Positions 36,697 to 45,787 of a stretch of 58,859 nt of DNA are shown piece after piece. Within the stretch, counting starts at the first letter, position 1. Each line of letters opens with the position of its first letter. Below the pieces are notes generated by a model that searched no databases, was not told the origin of the DNA, and saw only the letters and a program-made list of their open reading frames with translations. The stretch is from Cyanobacteria bacterium M_surface_10_m1_298 (GTDB lineage Bacteria > Cyanobacteriota > Cyanobacteriia > PCC-6307 > Cyanobiaceae), in assembly GCA_016882485.1 (NCBI GenBank), contig VGPT01000007.1:1-58859 (forward strand). The letters run 5' to 3'. A program made the translations under genes and the position numbers.

Positions 36697-38133
36697 ATGA
36701 CCCTCAAGCTCACCAACACCCTCACCCGCCGCGTTGAGGAGTTCCAGCCGATCGAACCCGGCAAGGTGAGCATCTACTGCTGCGGGGTCACGGTCTACGA
36801 CCTCTGCCACCTGGGTCATGCCCGCAGCTACATCGCCTGGGATGTGCTGCGCCGCTACCTGCGCTGGAGCGGTTATGCGGTGACGTTCGTGCAGAACTAC
36901 ACCGATATCGACGACAAGATCCTCAACCGCGCCGCCGAAGAGGGCAGCTCGATGGAGGCGGTGAGCGAGCGCAACATCGAGGCCTTTGTGGCCGACATGG
37001 CGCGGCTCAACATCCTTCCCCCCGATCGCATGCCGCGGGCCACCCGCAGCCTCGATGCGATCCGCGCGCTGATCAGCGAACTGGAGGCCAAAGGCGCCGC
37101 CTATTTCGCCGATGGTGATGTGTATTTCGCCGTGATGAAGCACGCCGGCTACGGCAAGCTCAGCGGCCGCGACCTCGAGCAGCAGCAGGACAACGCCGCC
37201 GGCCGCGTGGCGTCTGAGGAAGAAGCGCGCAAGCAGCACCCCTTCGATTTCGCCCTTTGGAAAGGCGCCAAACCCGGCGAACCCAGCTTCCCCTCCCCCT
37301 GGGGCCAGGGGCGCCCCGGTTGGCACATCGAGTGCTCGGCAATGGTGCGAGAGGAGCTGGGCGACACGATCGACATTCACCTCGGCGGCGCGGATCTGGT
37401 GTTCCCGCACCACGAGAACGAGATCGCCCAATCAGAAGCCGCCACCGGCAAGGAGCTCGCCCACTACTGGCTGCACAACGGCATGGTGAACGTGGGCGGC
37501 CAGAAGATGAGCAAATCGCTCGGCAACTTCACCACGATCCGAGCCCTGCTGGATTCGGGCGTGTCGCCGATGACATTGCGGCTGTTCACCCTGCAGGCCC
37601 ACTACCGCAAACCGCTCGACTTCACCGCCGAAGCCCTCGAGGCCGCCGCCACCGGTTGGAAGGGTCTCAACGCCGCCCTCGGCCTCACCAGCAGCACCCC
37701 TGAGTTGCGGCTCGGGCTCGCCGGCGACGCCCGCGAGCGCTTCGCCGCCGCGATGGACGACGACCTCAACACCTCGGCGGCCCTGGCAGTGCTGTTTGAA
37801 CTGGCCAAACCCCTGCGGGCCCTCGCCAATCGCCTTGAGCGCGGAGATGACAGCGCCAGGCTGGAGTTGAAGCAGCCCGAGAGCCAGCAGCAACTGGCCC
37901 TGCTGCAGGAGTTGAGCGCCGTACTGGGGCTGGTGCATGAAGAGCAAGCTCCAGCCGATGGTTTCAGCGGTGGCCTCAGCGATGGGGCGATCCAGGCCCA
38001 GATCGAAGCGCGCCAGGCCGCCAAGGTCTCCCGCGATTTCGCCAGCGCCGACCGCATTCGCGATGAGCTCAAGGCCCAGGGCATCGAACTGATCGACAAA
38101 CCCGGTGGAGTGACGGACTGGATTCGCAGCTAA
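36697..38133 (+). CDS. cysS: Cysteinyl-tRNA synthetase
   Basis: A class I synthetase of 478 residues. Zn ligands include YCCGVTVYD and the WHIECSAM segment; the HIGH motif is HLGHARSY and KMSKS is present as KMSKSLGNF, with [17 protein letters not shown] between. It begins 11 bases after polA, so both may be read together. The C-terminal DALR region is complete. Confidence 0.96.
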   Translation: MTLKLTNTLTRRVEEFQPIEPGKVSIYCCGVTVYDLCHLGHARSYIAWDVLRRYLRWSGYAVTFVQNYTDIDDKILNRAAEEGSSMEAVSERNIEAFVADMARLNILPPDRMPRATRSLDAIRALISELEAKGAAYFADGDVYFAVMKHAGYGKLSGRDLEQQQDNAAGRVASEEEARKQHPFDFALWKGAKPGEPSFPSPWGQGRPGWHIECSAMVREELGDTIDIHLGGADLVFPHHENEIAQSEAATGKELAHYWLHNGMVNVGGQKMSKSLGNFTTIRALLDSGVSPMTLRLFTLQAHYRKPLDFTAEALEAAATGWKGLNAALGLTSSTPELRLGLAGDARERFAAAMDDDLNTSAALAVLFELAKPLRALANRLERGDDSARLELKQPESQQQLALLQELSAVLGLVHEEQAPADGFSGGLSDGAIQAQIEARQAAKVSRDFASADRIRDELKAQGIELIDKPGGVTDWIRS

Positions 38134-38179
38134 CCCAGGTCGGCGGCGGGTGGGAATGCTCTGTGTGGCGTGTGTCTGT

Positions 38180-38202
38180 GGTTGGTCGACCAAGTCGACT
38201 CA
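38180..38202 (+). repeat. GTCGAC-rich dispersed element, copy upstream of toxin-antitoxin genes
   Basis: This copy contains the perfect palindrome TTGGTCGACCAA (38182-38193) followed by AGTCGACT. It lies in the 111-base gap between cysS and the antitoxin gene, in the likely promoter of the latter, and is inverted relative to the copy in polA. Confidence 0.75.
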
Positions 38203-38244
38203 GCTCAGAGAGGCGCCAACACACACCACCACCCCTCCATCACC

Positions 38245-38448
38245 GTGCGCCGGGTCAACATGCATGAGGCCAAAACTCAGCTCTCTCAGTTGGTGTCTGA
38301 GGCAGCGGCCGGACAGTCGTTTGTGATCTGCAAGGCGGGCCGGCCGATGGTGCAGGTCACCTCCATCGCAGAGGCCGTGCCTCACAGCCGCCTGGGCCGG
38401 CTCCGCGGGCTCTGCTCGGTGCCCGATGACTTCGATCGGCTGCTCTGA
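38245..38448 (+). CDS. Type II antitoxin, Phd/YefM-like
   Basis: A 67-residue protein with the typical Phd/YefM core VRRVNMHEAKTQLSQLVSEAAAG, SFVICKAGRPMVQV, and a C-terminal toxin-binding tail (GLCSVPDDFDRLL). GTG at 38245 is preferred over the longer frame from 38170, which has no Phd-like sequence; ATG at 38260 is possible. Its stop overlaps the PIN toxin start (TGATG), as in most toxin-antitoxin operons. Confidence 0.82.
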   Translation: MRRVNMHEAKTQLSQLVSEAAAGQSFVICKAGRPMVQVTSIAEAVPHSRLGRLRGLCSVPDDFDRLL

Positions 38449-38837
38449 TGCGCTACTTGATCGACACCCATCTGCTGGTCTGGGCGATGGCCTCCCCCGA
38501 ACGGCTGCCATCGGCTCTGGCAGCCCTGCTCGAAGCACACGACACCACCCCAGTGTTCAGCGTGGCCAGCCTCTGGGAACTGATGCAGAAAGGTGCTCTG
38601 CGGCGGCCCGGCTTCCGGCTGAACGTTTCGGTGTTGCGGCGTGCCCTTCTGGATTGCGGTTGGGATGAGCTGCCGATCCTGCCGGCCCATGTGCTGGCCC
38701 TCTCCGGTTGGTTGCGCAACACCACGGATCCGTTTGATGGCCTACTCCTGTCGCAGGCCAGCTGCGAGGGAATCCTGCTGATCAGCTCAGACCCGCAACT
38801 CGGCCGCCAGCCGGGACCCGTGCGCTGGATGACCTAG
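38448..38837 (+). CDS. PIN-domain toxin (VapC-like ribonuclease)
   Basis: A 129-residue PIN nuclease with the acidic residues in place: Asp6 (YLIDTHLLVW), Glu44 (SLWEL), Asp94 and Asp97 (TTDPFDGLL) and Asp115 (ISSDPQL). The DTHxxxW and DPFDxLL patterns match the COG3744 subgroup that pairs with Phd-like antitoxins. It would cleave RNA, probably tRNA, when the antitoxin is degraded. All catalytic residues are intact. Confidence 0.87.
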   Translation: MRYLIDTHLLVWAMASPERLPSALAALLEAHDTTPVFSVASLWELMQKGALRRPGFRLNVSVLRRALLDCGWDELPILPAHVLALSGWLRNTTDPFDGLLLSQASCEGILLISSDPQLGRQPGPVRWMT

Positions 38838-38853
38838 CGGGACAACACCACTC

Positions 38854-39069
38854 CTAACCCTGAGGGCCCTGTTGATCGCGCATCATCTGCTCGATCTTGC
38901 GGATGCGCTGGGCGGTGGTGCTCCAGACCTCCTTCTGGAAGCCCGGCTCGCACTGCTCCACCAGCTGCTCGATCGGCTCACCGCGCTCGAAGGCATCCCA
39001 GAGCTGACGCTCCAGCTTGGCCCGCTCAATGAAGTTGAAGCGTTGCAGCCACTGGGGTCCGATCGCCAT
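38854..39069 (-). CDS. Small hypothetical protein, unrecognised
   Basis: A 71-residue, mostly helical protein (MAIGPQWLQRFNFIERAKLE; VWSTTAQRIRKIEQMMRDQ). It is highly charged and without cysteines or membrane segments. ATG at 39069 is used; the longer frame to 39927 only shadows the transporter gene upstream. It lies 23 bases after that transporter's stop on the same strand. Confidence 0.6.
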   Translation of the reverse strand: MAIGPQWLQRFNFIERAKLERQLWDAFERGEPIEQLVEQCEPGFQKEVWSTTAQRIRKIEQMMRDQQGPQG

Positions 39070-39092
39070 GGGGGGACGAGAGCTCGAATCAG

Positions 39093-40460
39093 TTAAGCGC
39101 CAGAAGCGCTCCAGCTCCGCGCCAGATCCACGATCGAGATCACCAGCCCACAGGCAATCACGGGCACCGACACCCAGCGCAAGGCCAGTTGCAGCAAGCG
39201 GAGCAGCCCCGGCGAGGTGCCCGACTCCTGCAAATCCGTGCGCAAACGATCGGGAGCACGCCAGCCCATCAGCAGGGCCATCAGCAAGCCCCCGGCAATC
39301 AGGCACACCCCTCCAAACAAGGCATCCATGCGCTCCAGCACGGCCACATCCAGGGCCGACGGCAAGCCGATCACGGCGATCACCAGCACCATCAGCCAAA
39401 CCGCTCGCGCCCGGGGCCATCCCAGGCGATCCATCAGTGAGCTCACCGGCACCTCCAGCAGAGACACCGAGGAGGTGATCGCAGCGATGTAGGCCAGGAA
39501 GAAAAAGGCCGCGGCCACCAATCGCCCCGCGCCCCCCAGGGAAGCCAGGCCCGTAGGCAGGGCGATGAACAGGGTGCCAACGGTGCTGCCGCTCACCACA
39601 TCGCCAAGGGCAAAGCTGGCCACGATCGGGAAGGTGACGCAGCCGGCCATCAGGCCCACCGCCGTGTCCATCCCCACCACCGCCACCGCCTCGCCGGGGA
39701 TCCCGCTGCGGCGATCGAGATAGGAGGCGTAGGCCAGGATGCAGCCGATCCCTGCCCCGATCGAGAAAAACGCCTGGGTGAAGGCGTTGCGGATCGTGGT
39801 GAGGTCGGTGAGTTTGCTGGCATCCCAGCGCAACAGGAAGTCTTGGTAGCCCAGGTGGGCACCGGGCAGAAACGAGGCCCAGACCAACAGGGCAAGCAGC
39901 AGAACAAACAGCAGAGGCATGCCCCAACGGGAGAGCTTCTCGATCCCTCCCCTCACGCCAGCAGCCACCACCACTCCGGTGAGGGCAAGGCTGACCAGGT
40001 GGCCCAAGACGGCATCACCCCCACTGCTGATGCCGGCGAAAAAGCCCTGCGCTGCGGCCATGTCGGCCGGCAGGGGAGCACTGATGGCATGCAGCAGGCT
40101 GCGACCGGTCCAGCCCATCAGCACGGCGTAGTAGCTGAGGATCCCCACGGAGGCGGCGATGTAGAGCCAGCCCAGGGGAGCCCAGCGGCGGCCTCCGGCG
40201 GTGATCGGCGCCACCAGAGGCGCGTGTCCGGTGCTGCGCCCGAGCACCATCTCCGCCACCAGAACGGGCAGGCACACCAGAGACACGATCAAGACATACA
40301 GCAGCACAAAGGCCGCTCCGCCCCCCTGGGAGGCCCGGTAAGCGAAGCCCCAGAGGTTGCCGAGGCCCACTGCGCTGCCGGCAGCGGCCAGCACAAACCC
40401 CAGGGAGGAGCCCCACTGCTCGGGGGGGTGTCCGCGATCGCCGGAGGCCGAATCCACCAT
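39093..40460 (-). CDS. Sodium-dependent NSS-family transporter
   Basis: A 455-residue neurotransmitter:sodium symporter homologue (LeuT fold). Twelve or so hydrophobic helices are seen, with the TM1 motif AAAGSAVGLGNLWGFAYRASQGGGAAFVLLY that binds Na+ and substrate, and a TM6-type FFSIGAGIGCILAYASYL. It probably imports an amino acid. The C-terminus is shorter than eukaryotic members, as in bacteria. Confidence 0.92.
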   Translation of the reverse strand: MVDSASGDRGHPPEQWGSSLGFVLAAAGSAVGLGNLWGFAYRASQGGGAAFVLLYVLIVSLVCLPVLVAEMVLGRSTGHAPLVAPITAGGRRWAPLGWLYIAASVGILSYYAVLMGWTGRSLLHAISAPLPADMAAAQGFFAGISSGGDAVLGHLVSLALTGVVVAAGVRGGIEKLSRWGMPLLFVLLLALLVWASFLPGAHLGYQDFLLRWDASKLTDLTTIRNAFTQAFFSIGAGIGCILAYASYLDRRSGIPGEAVAVVGMDTAVGLMAGCVTFPIVASFALGDVVSGSTVGTLFIALPTGLASLGGAGRLVAAAFFFLAYIAAITSSVSLLEVPVSSLMDRLGWPRARAVWLMVLVIAVIGLPSALDVAVLERMDALFGGVCLIAGGLLMALLMGWRAPDRLRTDLQESGTSPGLLRLLQLALRWVSVPVIACGLVISIVDLARSWSASGA

Positions 40461-40512
40461 CAGGGCTGCCGAGTGCAGCCCCTAGTTTCCCTTCTCCAGC
40501 AAGGGGTCTGGA

Positions 40513-41451
40513 TCAGCCGCCCATCTCAGCGCTGCCCACCTGCTCCTGCAGGCGCTCCAGACCCACCACCAACAGCACCCCCAGGCCCATCAGCAGCAGG
40601 GCCAGCGCCAGGGCGGAGGCACTGGTGGGGGCGGCCAGGGCATCGCGCAGCACGATCACCTTGCCCTTGGCATTGACGGTGCTCTCCAGAACGGTGCGGA
40701 AGGGCCAGATCTTCCAGAGGGATCCGACCATGAAACCCACGAGCAGGGCCACGGTCTGGCCATGCCAGCGCTCGAGCAGCCATTTGAGCAGGCGCACGAA
40801 CAGCAGCAATCCGGTGGCGCAGCCCAGGGCAAAGGGCACCAGGGTGCCGAGATCGAGGCCCTTCACCGACTCCATCACGTGCTGGTATTGCCCGAGCACC
40901 AGCAGCAGGAACGATCCCGACACGCCCGGCAGGATCATCGCCATGATCGCCACCGCCCCACTCCAGAAGAGGGTGAAGGGGTCGTGCGGCATGGTCACCG
41001 GGGTGCTGGTGACCAGCAGCAGGGCTCCGAGCACGCCGGCGGCCATCGCCACCAGACCGGATCGGCCCCAGTGGGCGTGCCTGGCAATCAGCAGGATCGA
41101 GCCCACGATCAAGCCGAAGAACAACGAGAACAGCTCAGCCGGCTGGTGCTCGTACAACCAGGTGATCGGGCGCACCAGCAGCAGCACCGATCCCGCCAGG
41201 CCGCAAACCAGGGGAATCAGAAAACCGAGGTGAATGCGTTGGGCCGCCTGCTGCCAGGCACCGCGGCGCAGCAGGGCGAGCAGCTCGAGATCAAAGCCGG
41301 AGATCGCCTCCAGCAGCTGCCCGTAGATGCCGAGGATGAAAGCCATGGTGCCTCCAGACACCCCGGGCACCACATCGGCGGATCCCATCGCCAGGCCGCA
41401 GCCCAGCAGATAGGGCCAGCGCGCCTGGGGAGGAGTGGGCTGCTCAGCCAT
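40513..41451 (-). CDS. DUF368 membrane protein, candidate undecaprenyl-phosphate translocase
   Basis: A 312-residue integral membrane protein with the duplicated DUF368 signature, seen as [20 protein letters not shown] and [24 protein letters not shown]368 proteins (PopT) recycle undecaprenyl phosphate across the inner membrane for envelope synthesis. ATG at 41451 (MAEQPTPP) is favoured over the start at 41475. It lies 52 bases from the NSS transporter start and is divergent from dxr. Confidence 0.87.
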   Translation of the reverse strand: MAEQPTPPQARWPYLLGCGLAMGSADVVPGVSGGTMAFILGIYGQLLEAISGFDLELLALLRRGAWQQAAQRIHLGFLIPLVCGLAGSVLLLVRPITWLYEHQPAELFSLFFGLIVGSILLIARHAHWGRSGLVAMAAGVLGALLLVTSTPVTMPHDPFTLFWSGAVAIMAMILPGVSGSFLLLVLGQYQHVMESVKGLDLGTLVPFALGCATGLLLFVRLLKWLLERWHGQTVALLVGFMVGSLWKIWPFRTVLESTVNAKGKVIVLRDALAAPTSASALALALLLMGLGVLLVVGLERLQEQVGSAEMGG

Positions 41452-41527
41452 CACACAAGAGAGGGTGCCCAGCACGCTAGGCGCCCGGCAATGGGAAACT
41501 TGTGGCCCAGATCAACGGAGCCTCGCC

Positions 41528-42778
41528 GTGAAAGCCCTCTCAGTGCTCGGCTCCACCGGTTCGATCGGCACCCAGACCCTCGAGATCGTGGAGGATTTTC
41601 CCGATCGCTTCCGGGTGGTGGCCCTGACGGCCGGCAACAACCTTGATCTGCTGATCACCCAGATCCAGCGCCACGCTCCCGAAGTGGTGGCCCTGGCCGA
41701 TGCCGAGCGCGTGGCGGAGCTGCGCGCCCGCCTTGAAGCCCTCGAACCTGCCGCACGGCCCGCCAAGCTGCCCGAACTGGTGGGCGGATCCGAGGGGATC
41801 TGCACCGCTGCCGCCTGGCCGTCGGCCGATCTGGTGGTGACCGGCATCGTGGGCTGCGCCGGCCTGCTGCCCACCCTGGCCGCGATCCGCGCCGGCAAGG
41901 ATCTGGCCCTGGCCAACAAGGAAACCCTGATCGCCGCGGGCCCGGTGGTGCTGCCGGAGCTGGCCAAGAGCGGCTCGCGCCTACTGCCTGCCGATTCCGA
42001 GCACTCCGCGATCTTCCAGTGCCTGCAGGGCACCCCCTGGGCCGACACCGCCCGCCTCAGCACCGGCGTGCCCACTCCGGGGTTGCGCCGCATCCAGCTC
42101 ACCGCCAGTGGTGGAGCCTTCCGCGACTGGGATGCCGCTGATCTGCATAAGGCCACGGTGGCCGATGCCACCAGTCATCCCAACTGGAGCATGGGCCGCA
42201 AGATCACGGTGGATTCCGCCTCCCTGATGAACAAGGGATTGGAGGTGATCGAGGCCCACTACCTGTTCGGCCTCGATTACGACCACATCGAGATCGTGAT
42301 CCACCCCCAATCGATCATCCACTCGATGGTGGAACTGGCCGATTCTTCGGTGCTGGGGCAACTGGGCTGGCCCGACATGAAGCTGCCGATCCTCTATTGC
42401 ATGAGCTGGCCCGAGCGCCTGGAAACCCCCTGGCGCCGCCTCGATCTCACCGAAGTGGGCTCCCTCACCTTCCGCAAGCCCGACCCGGCCAAATACCCCT
42501 GCATGGAGCTGGCCTACGCCGCGGGCCGCGCCGGCGGCACGATGCCGGCGGTGATGAACGCCGCCAACGAGCAGGCGGTGGCCCTCTTCCTCGAGGAGCA
42601 GATCCACTTCCTCGATATCCCCCGCTTGATCGAGGTGGTGTGTGATCGCCACAAGGCCGATCTCAAAGCCGATCCCTCTCTGGGCGACGTGCTGGCCGTC
42701 GACGCCTGGAGCCGTACGGCGGTGCGTGAGGCTGCAGCCCGGCTGAACGCCCGCCCGACTGCGGCACTGCCGGCTTGA
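41528..42778 (+). CDS. dxr: 1-deoxy-D-xylulose 5-phosphate reductoisomerase
   Basis: Second step of the MEP isoprenoid pathway, converting DXP to MEP with NADPH. The 416-residue frame has the NADPH motif [16 protein letters not shown], the metal and substrate segment [24 protein letters not shown], and the flexible-loop region [34 protein letters not shown] at 41528 gives the family length; the upstream frame to 41435 overlaps the divergent gene. Confidence 0.96.
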   Translation: MKALSVLGSTGSIGTQTLEIVEDFPDRFRVVALTAGNNLDLLITQIQRHAPEVVALADAERVAELRARLEALEPAARPAKLPELVGGSEGICTAAAWPSADLVVTGIVGCAGLLPTLAAIRAGKDLALANKETLIAAGPVVLPELAKSGSRLLPADSEHSAIFQCLQGTPWADTARLSTGVPTPGLRRIQLTASGGAFRDWDAADLHKATVADATSHPNWSMGRKITVDSASLMNKGLEVIEAHYLFGLDYDHIEIVIHPQSIIHSMVELADSSVLGQLGWPDMKLPILYCMSWPERLETPWRRLDLTEVGSLTFRKPDPAKYPCMELAYAAGRAGGTMPAVMNAANEQAVALFLEEQIHFLDIPRLIEVVCDRHKADLKADPSLGDVLAVDAWSRTAVREAAARLNARPTAALPA

Positions 42779-43122
42779 TCAGCCACCACCTGCTGCTCTG
42801 CGCCACGCCGGCCAAGGCGCTCTGCTGCCCCGATCCAGCCCTGGGTGCCGCCAGCTGGGACACCCTCAAGCGATTGGTGCGGGAGTGGGGCCTGGAGGAT
42901 CCGGCGCGGCCCGAGGGGATCGTGCTGCGCACCAAGGCCGACTGCCTGCGCATTTGCGCTGAGGGGCCGGTGCTGCTGATCTGGCCCGATGGGATCGTCT
43001 ATGGAGGGGTCAGCCCGGAGCGGATCGCGCGGATCCTGAGGGAGCACCTGATCGAGGGGGTCCCGATTGAGCCGTGGATTGTGAAGCGGATGCCACTTGC
43101 CGCCTTAGCCAGCCGGCCGTGA
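42775..43122 (+). CDS. Thioredoxin-like 2Fe-2S ferredoxin
   Basis: A 115-residue protein of the thioredoxin-like ferredoxin type: [40 protein letters not shown] (quoted as two parts in family order) with four candidate cluster cysteines. It probably carries electrons. The start is TTG at 42775, overlapping the dxr stop. Its last 113 bases overlap the convergent hydrolase gene. Confidence 0.77.
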   Translation: MISHHLLLCATPAKALCCPDPALGAASWDTLKRLVREWGLEDPARPEGIVLRTKADCLRICAEGPVLLIWPDGIVYGGVSPERIARILREHLIEGVPIEPWIVKRMPLAALASRP

Positions 43123-44080
43123 GCTGATCGCCCCAGCAGCCCTCGGGGGCATGGAAGCCGTTATGGCCGCCCTGGGGGGTCAGCAGCACCTGCAGACCAG
43201 GGATCCGAGCCTCCAGCAGCTTCCGAGCGGGGGCCACCGGCACCCAGGGATCGTCCTCGGCGTGAACGATTAAGCAGGGGGGAAGCTCCACCGCTCCCTG
43301 CAGCAGGGCGGCGAGGGGGCTGGCCTGGCGGTAGTACTCCTCCACCGAGGGATAGCCCCAACGGGGTGCCGTGATGGCAGCGTCAAACTCCCGAATCGTG
43401 CGGGGGCCGGGCTCGAGCAGGGCACGGCGCTCCTCGGGGCTAACGCCGAAGGGATCGGCCAGGGTCTGATCCACCAGGCGCTTCAGCAGCCAGTGCTGGT
43501 AGAGGCGGTTGCGGGGCAACTCGATCTGACGCGAGCAGCCCTCCAGATCCAGAGGGGAGCTGATGGTCACCAGGGCATCCAGCAACCCAGGGCCACTGAG
43601 GAGGGCATTCAGCAACTTGGTGCCCCCCAGGGAGATGCCCATGCCCAGCAAGGGGCGACCCTGCGCCAGCTCCCGGGCCTGATGCAGCACCGGCAGCAGA
43701 TCCCGATTGCTGTTGGCGGCATAGGTGCCGCGGGCCAAGTGCCGCCCGGGCCCCGCCCCGCGCATGTTCAGGCGCAAGACGGAAAAGCCCGCCTGCTGCA
43801 GGGCCTGCCCCATCCGACGCAGGCCCTCACGCTCGCTGCTGCCGCCCAGGCCATGCATCAGCACCACGAGCCCGAGGGGGTCAGCCCCCGGGGCAGGGTC
43901 GAGCATGACCAGCAGGCTCTCAGAGGGGCCGATGGGGATGGGGATCGGGGTGCCGCAGTCCGGTCCAAGGGGATCGCGGCGCAGGGTGTCCCGCAGGGTT
44001 TGCAGATCAGCCCCGATCCAGGGGAAGCGCTGGCGGAAGGGCTGAAGATCCAGCTCCTGCAGCAGGTGGGTCGGCTCCAT
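43010..44080 (-). CDS. YheT-type alpha/beta hydrolase
   Basis: A 356-residue hydrolase (COG0429). Visible features are the oxyanion turn VLMHGLGGSSERE, the nucleophile elbow MGISLGGTK (Ser), the acid in IVHAEDDPWVP and the His in TPQGGHNGF. It probably acts on esters or thioesters. ATG at 44080 replaces a frame to 44230 that lies over pntB. The C-terminal 25 residues are Ser/Gly/Pro-rich and overlap the ferredoxin gene. Confidence 0.82.
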   Translation of the reverse strand: MEPTHLLQELDLQPFRQRFPWIGADLQTLRDTLRRDPLGPDCGTPIPIPIGPSESLLVMLDPAPGADPLGLVVLMHGLGGSSEREGLRRMGQALQQAGFSVLRLNMRGAGPGRHLARGTYAANSNRDLLPVLHQARELAQGRPLLGMGISLGGTKLLNALLSGPGLLDALVTISSPLDLEGCSRQIELPRNRLYQHWLLKRLVDQTLADPFGVSPEERRALLEPGPRTIREFDAAITAPRWGYPSVEEYYRQASPLAALLQGAVELPPCLIVHAEDDPWVPVAPARKLLEARIPGLQVLLTPQGGHNGFHAPEGCWGDQLTAGWLRRQVASASQSTAQSGPPRSGAPSGSARSAPG

Positions 44081-44090
44081 CGGGCCAGTC

Positions 44091-45491
44091 TCAGCCGGCG
44101 CTGCGCACCTCCGAGCAGAGCTGCTGCAGCACTGCCTTGGCATCACCGAAGACCATCGCGGTCTGCGGCAGCTCGAACAGGGCGTTCTTGATGCCGGCGT
44201 AGCCGGCCCCCATGCTGCGCTTGACCACAAACACCTGACGGGCCTGATCCACCTCCAGCACGGGCATCCCGTAGAGGGGGCTCTGGGGATCGTTCTTGGC
44301 GTCGGGGTTCACCACGTCGTTGGCCCCGAGCACGATCACCACATCGGTGCGGGGGAATTCAGGGTTGATGGTCTCCATCTCCAGAAGCTGCTCGTAGGGC
44401 ACATCGGCCTCCGCCAGCAGCACATTCATGTGACCGGGCATGCGTCCGGCCACCGGGTGAATGGCGTAGCTCACCTCAGCTCCCTTGGCCTCGAGAAGCT
44501 TGGAGAGCTCGCGGAGGGCGTGCTGGGCCTGGGCCACCGCTAGGCCGTAGCCAGGCACGAACACCACCCGTTCGGCAGTTTCGAGGGCCATCGCGCACTC
44601 TTCGGCGCTACAGCTCACGATGCGGGTGTAGCCGGCTTCGTCACCGCCTCCGCCGACGTGGGCACTGCCACCGAGGGCACCACCGAACAGCACGCTCACT
44701 AGGGAGCGATTCATGCCTGTGCACATCACCTGGGTGAGGATCAGGCCCGCCGCTCCGACCATGGCTCCGGCCACGATCAGCAGCTGGGATCCCACCACGA
44801 AACCGGCGGCCGCCGCGGCCACACCGGAATAGGAGTTGAGCAGGGAGATCACCACCGGCATGTCCGCCCCGCCGATGGGCAGGGTCACGCCGATCCCCAG
44901 CAGGCTCGAGGCCACCAGCAACAGCCAGAGGGGTGAACCTGTGGGGTCAGCAGGCAGATAGATGGCGCTCACCAGGGCGGCAATTGCCAGAGCGATGTTG
45001 ACGCCGTGGCGCACGCTGCTCTGGGTCCAGCTGGGGGTTCCGAGCCAACCCTGGAGCTTGCCCATGGCGGCGATCGAACCGGTGAAGGTGATGGCACCCA
45101 CGAACACCGAGATCACAATCGACACCTTGGCCACCAGGTCGGCTTCGCCGCTGTCGTAGAGGGCCACGGCCATGGCCACCAGGAGCGAGGCCATGCCACC
45201 GCAACCGTTGAACAGGGCCACCGTCTCCGGCATGGCCGTCATCGGCACGCGACGGGCGGTGATCAAGCCAAGCAGTCCACCAACGGCGGTGCCGACAGCG
45301 ATCCAGAGCCAGCCGGTGAGGCTGGGCTGCTCCTGAAGCAGAAGTCCGATCACCGCCAGGCCCATGGCCAGGGCCGCCAGTCCATTGGCGGAGCGGGCCG
45401 AGCGCACGTTGGACAAGCCTTTGAGACCGAGGGCCAGCAGCAGAACTGCCAGCAGATCGATCAAGTAACCAAACAGATCGAGCAGGTTCAT
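44091..45491 (-). CDS. pntB: NAD(P) transhydrogenase subunit beta
   Basis: A 466-residue subunit with about nine transmembrane helices and the NADP-binding domain III near the C-terminus (VPGYGLAVAQAQHALRELS, PVAGRMPGHMNVLLAEA, VIVLGANDVVNP). The complex moves hydride from NADH to NADP+ with proton uptake. Its ATG overlaps the end of pntA2 by four bases, so the three pnt genes form one operon. Confidence 0.95.
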   Translation of the reverse strand: MNLLDLFGYLIDLLAVLLLALGLKGLSNVRSARSANGLAALAMGLAVIGLLLQEQPSLTGWLWIAVGTAVGGLLGLITARRVPMTAMPETVALFNGCGGMASLLVAMAVALYDSGEADLVAKVSIVISVFVGAITFTGSIAAMGKLQGWLGTPSWTQSSVRHGVNIALAIAALVSAIYLPADPTGSPLWLLLVASSLLGIGVTLPIGGADMPVVISLLNSYSGVAAAAAGFVVGSQLLIVAGAMVGAAGLILTQVMCTGMNRSLVSVLFGGALGGSAHVGGGGDEAGYTRIVSCSAEECAMALETAERVVFVPGYGLAVAQAQHALRELSKLLEAKGAEVSYAIHPVAGRMPGHMNVLLAEADVPYEQLLEMETINPEFPRTDVVIVLGANDVVNPDAKNDPQSPLYGMPVLEVDQARQVFVVKRSMGAGYAGIKNALFELPQTAMVFGDAKAVLQQLCSEVRSAG

Positions 45492-45787
45492 CGGCCGCCT
45501 CCGGATTTCTTACGGCTGAACATGGCGAGCATCCGGTCGGTGACCAGGAAGCCGCCAATCACGTTGAAGAGCGCGAAGCCCAGCGACACCGAGCCGAGGA
45601 TCAACAGCGCAGGGTTGCCATCGGCCTTGGTGATCAAGGTGATTGAAGCGAGCACCGTGATGCCGCTGATGGCATTCGCTCCGCTCATCAGAGGGGTGTG
45701 CAGGGTGGGGGGCACCTTGCCGATCAACTCGAGCCCCAGGAGGCTGCCGAGCAGCAGAACCCAGAGCGCTTGACTCAGGCTGCTCAT
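45488..45787 (-). CDS. pntA2: NAD(P) transhydrogenase subunit alpha, membrane part
   Basis: A 99-residue, three-helix protein corresponding to the C-terminal membrane domain of E. coli PntA: ALWVLLLGSLLGLELIGKVP and LMSGANAISGITVL, plus a final helix. In cyanobacteria PntA is split, and here both splits overlap by four bases. Confidence 0.92.
   Translation of the reverse strand: MSSLSQALWVLLLGSLLGLELIGKVPPTLHTPLMSGANAISGITVLASITLITKADGNPALLILGSVSLGFALFNVIGGFLVTDRMLAMFSRKKSGGGR

Noticed and set aside
38170-38244. Longer start of the antitoxin
   Set aside because: It would translate the GTCGAC element and has no Phd-like sequence; GTG at 38245 matches the family N-terminus.
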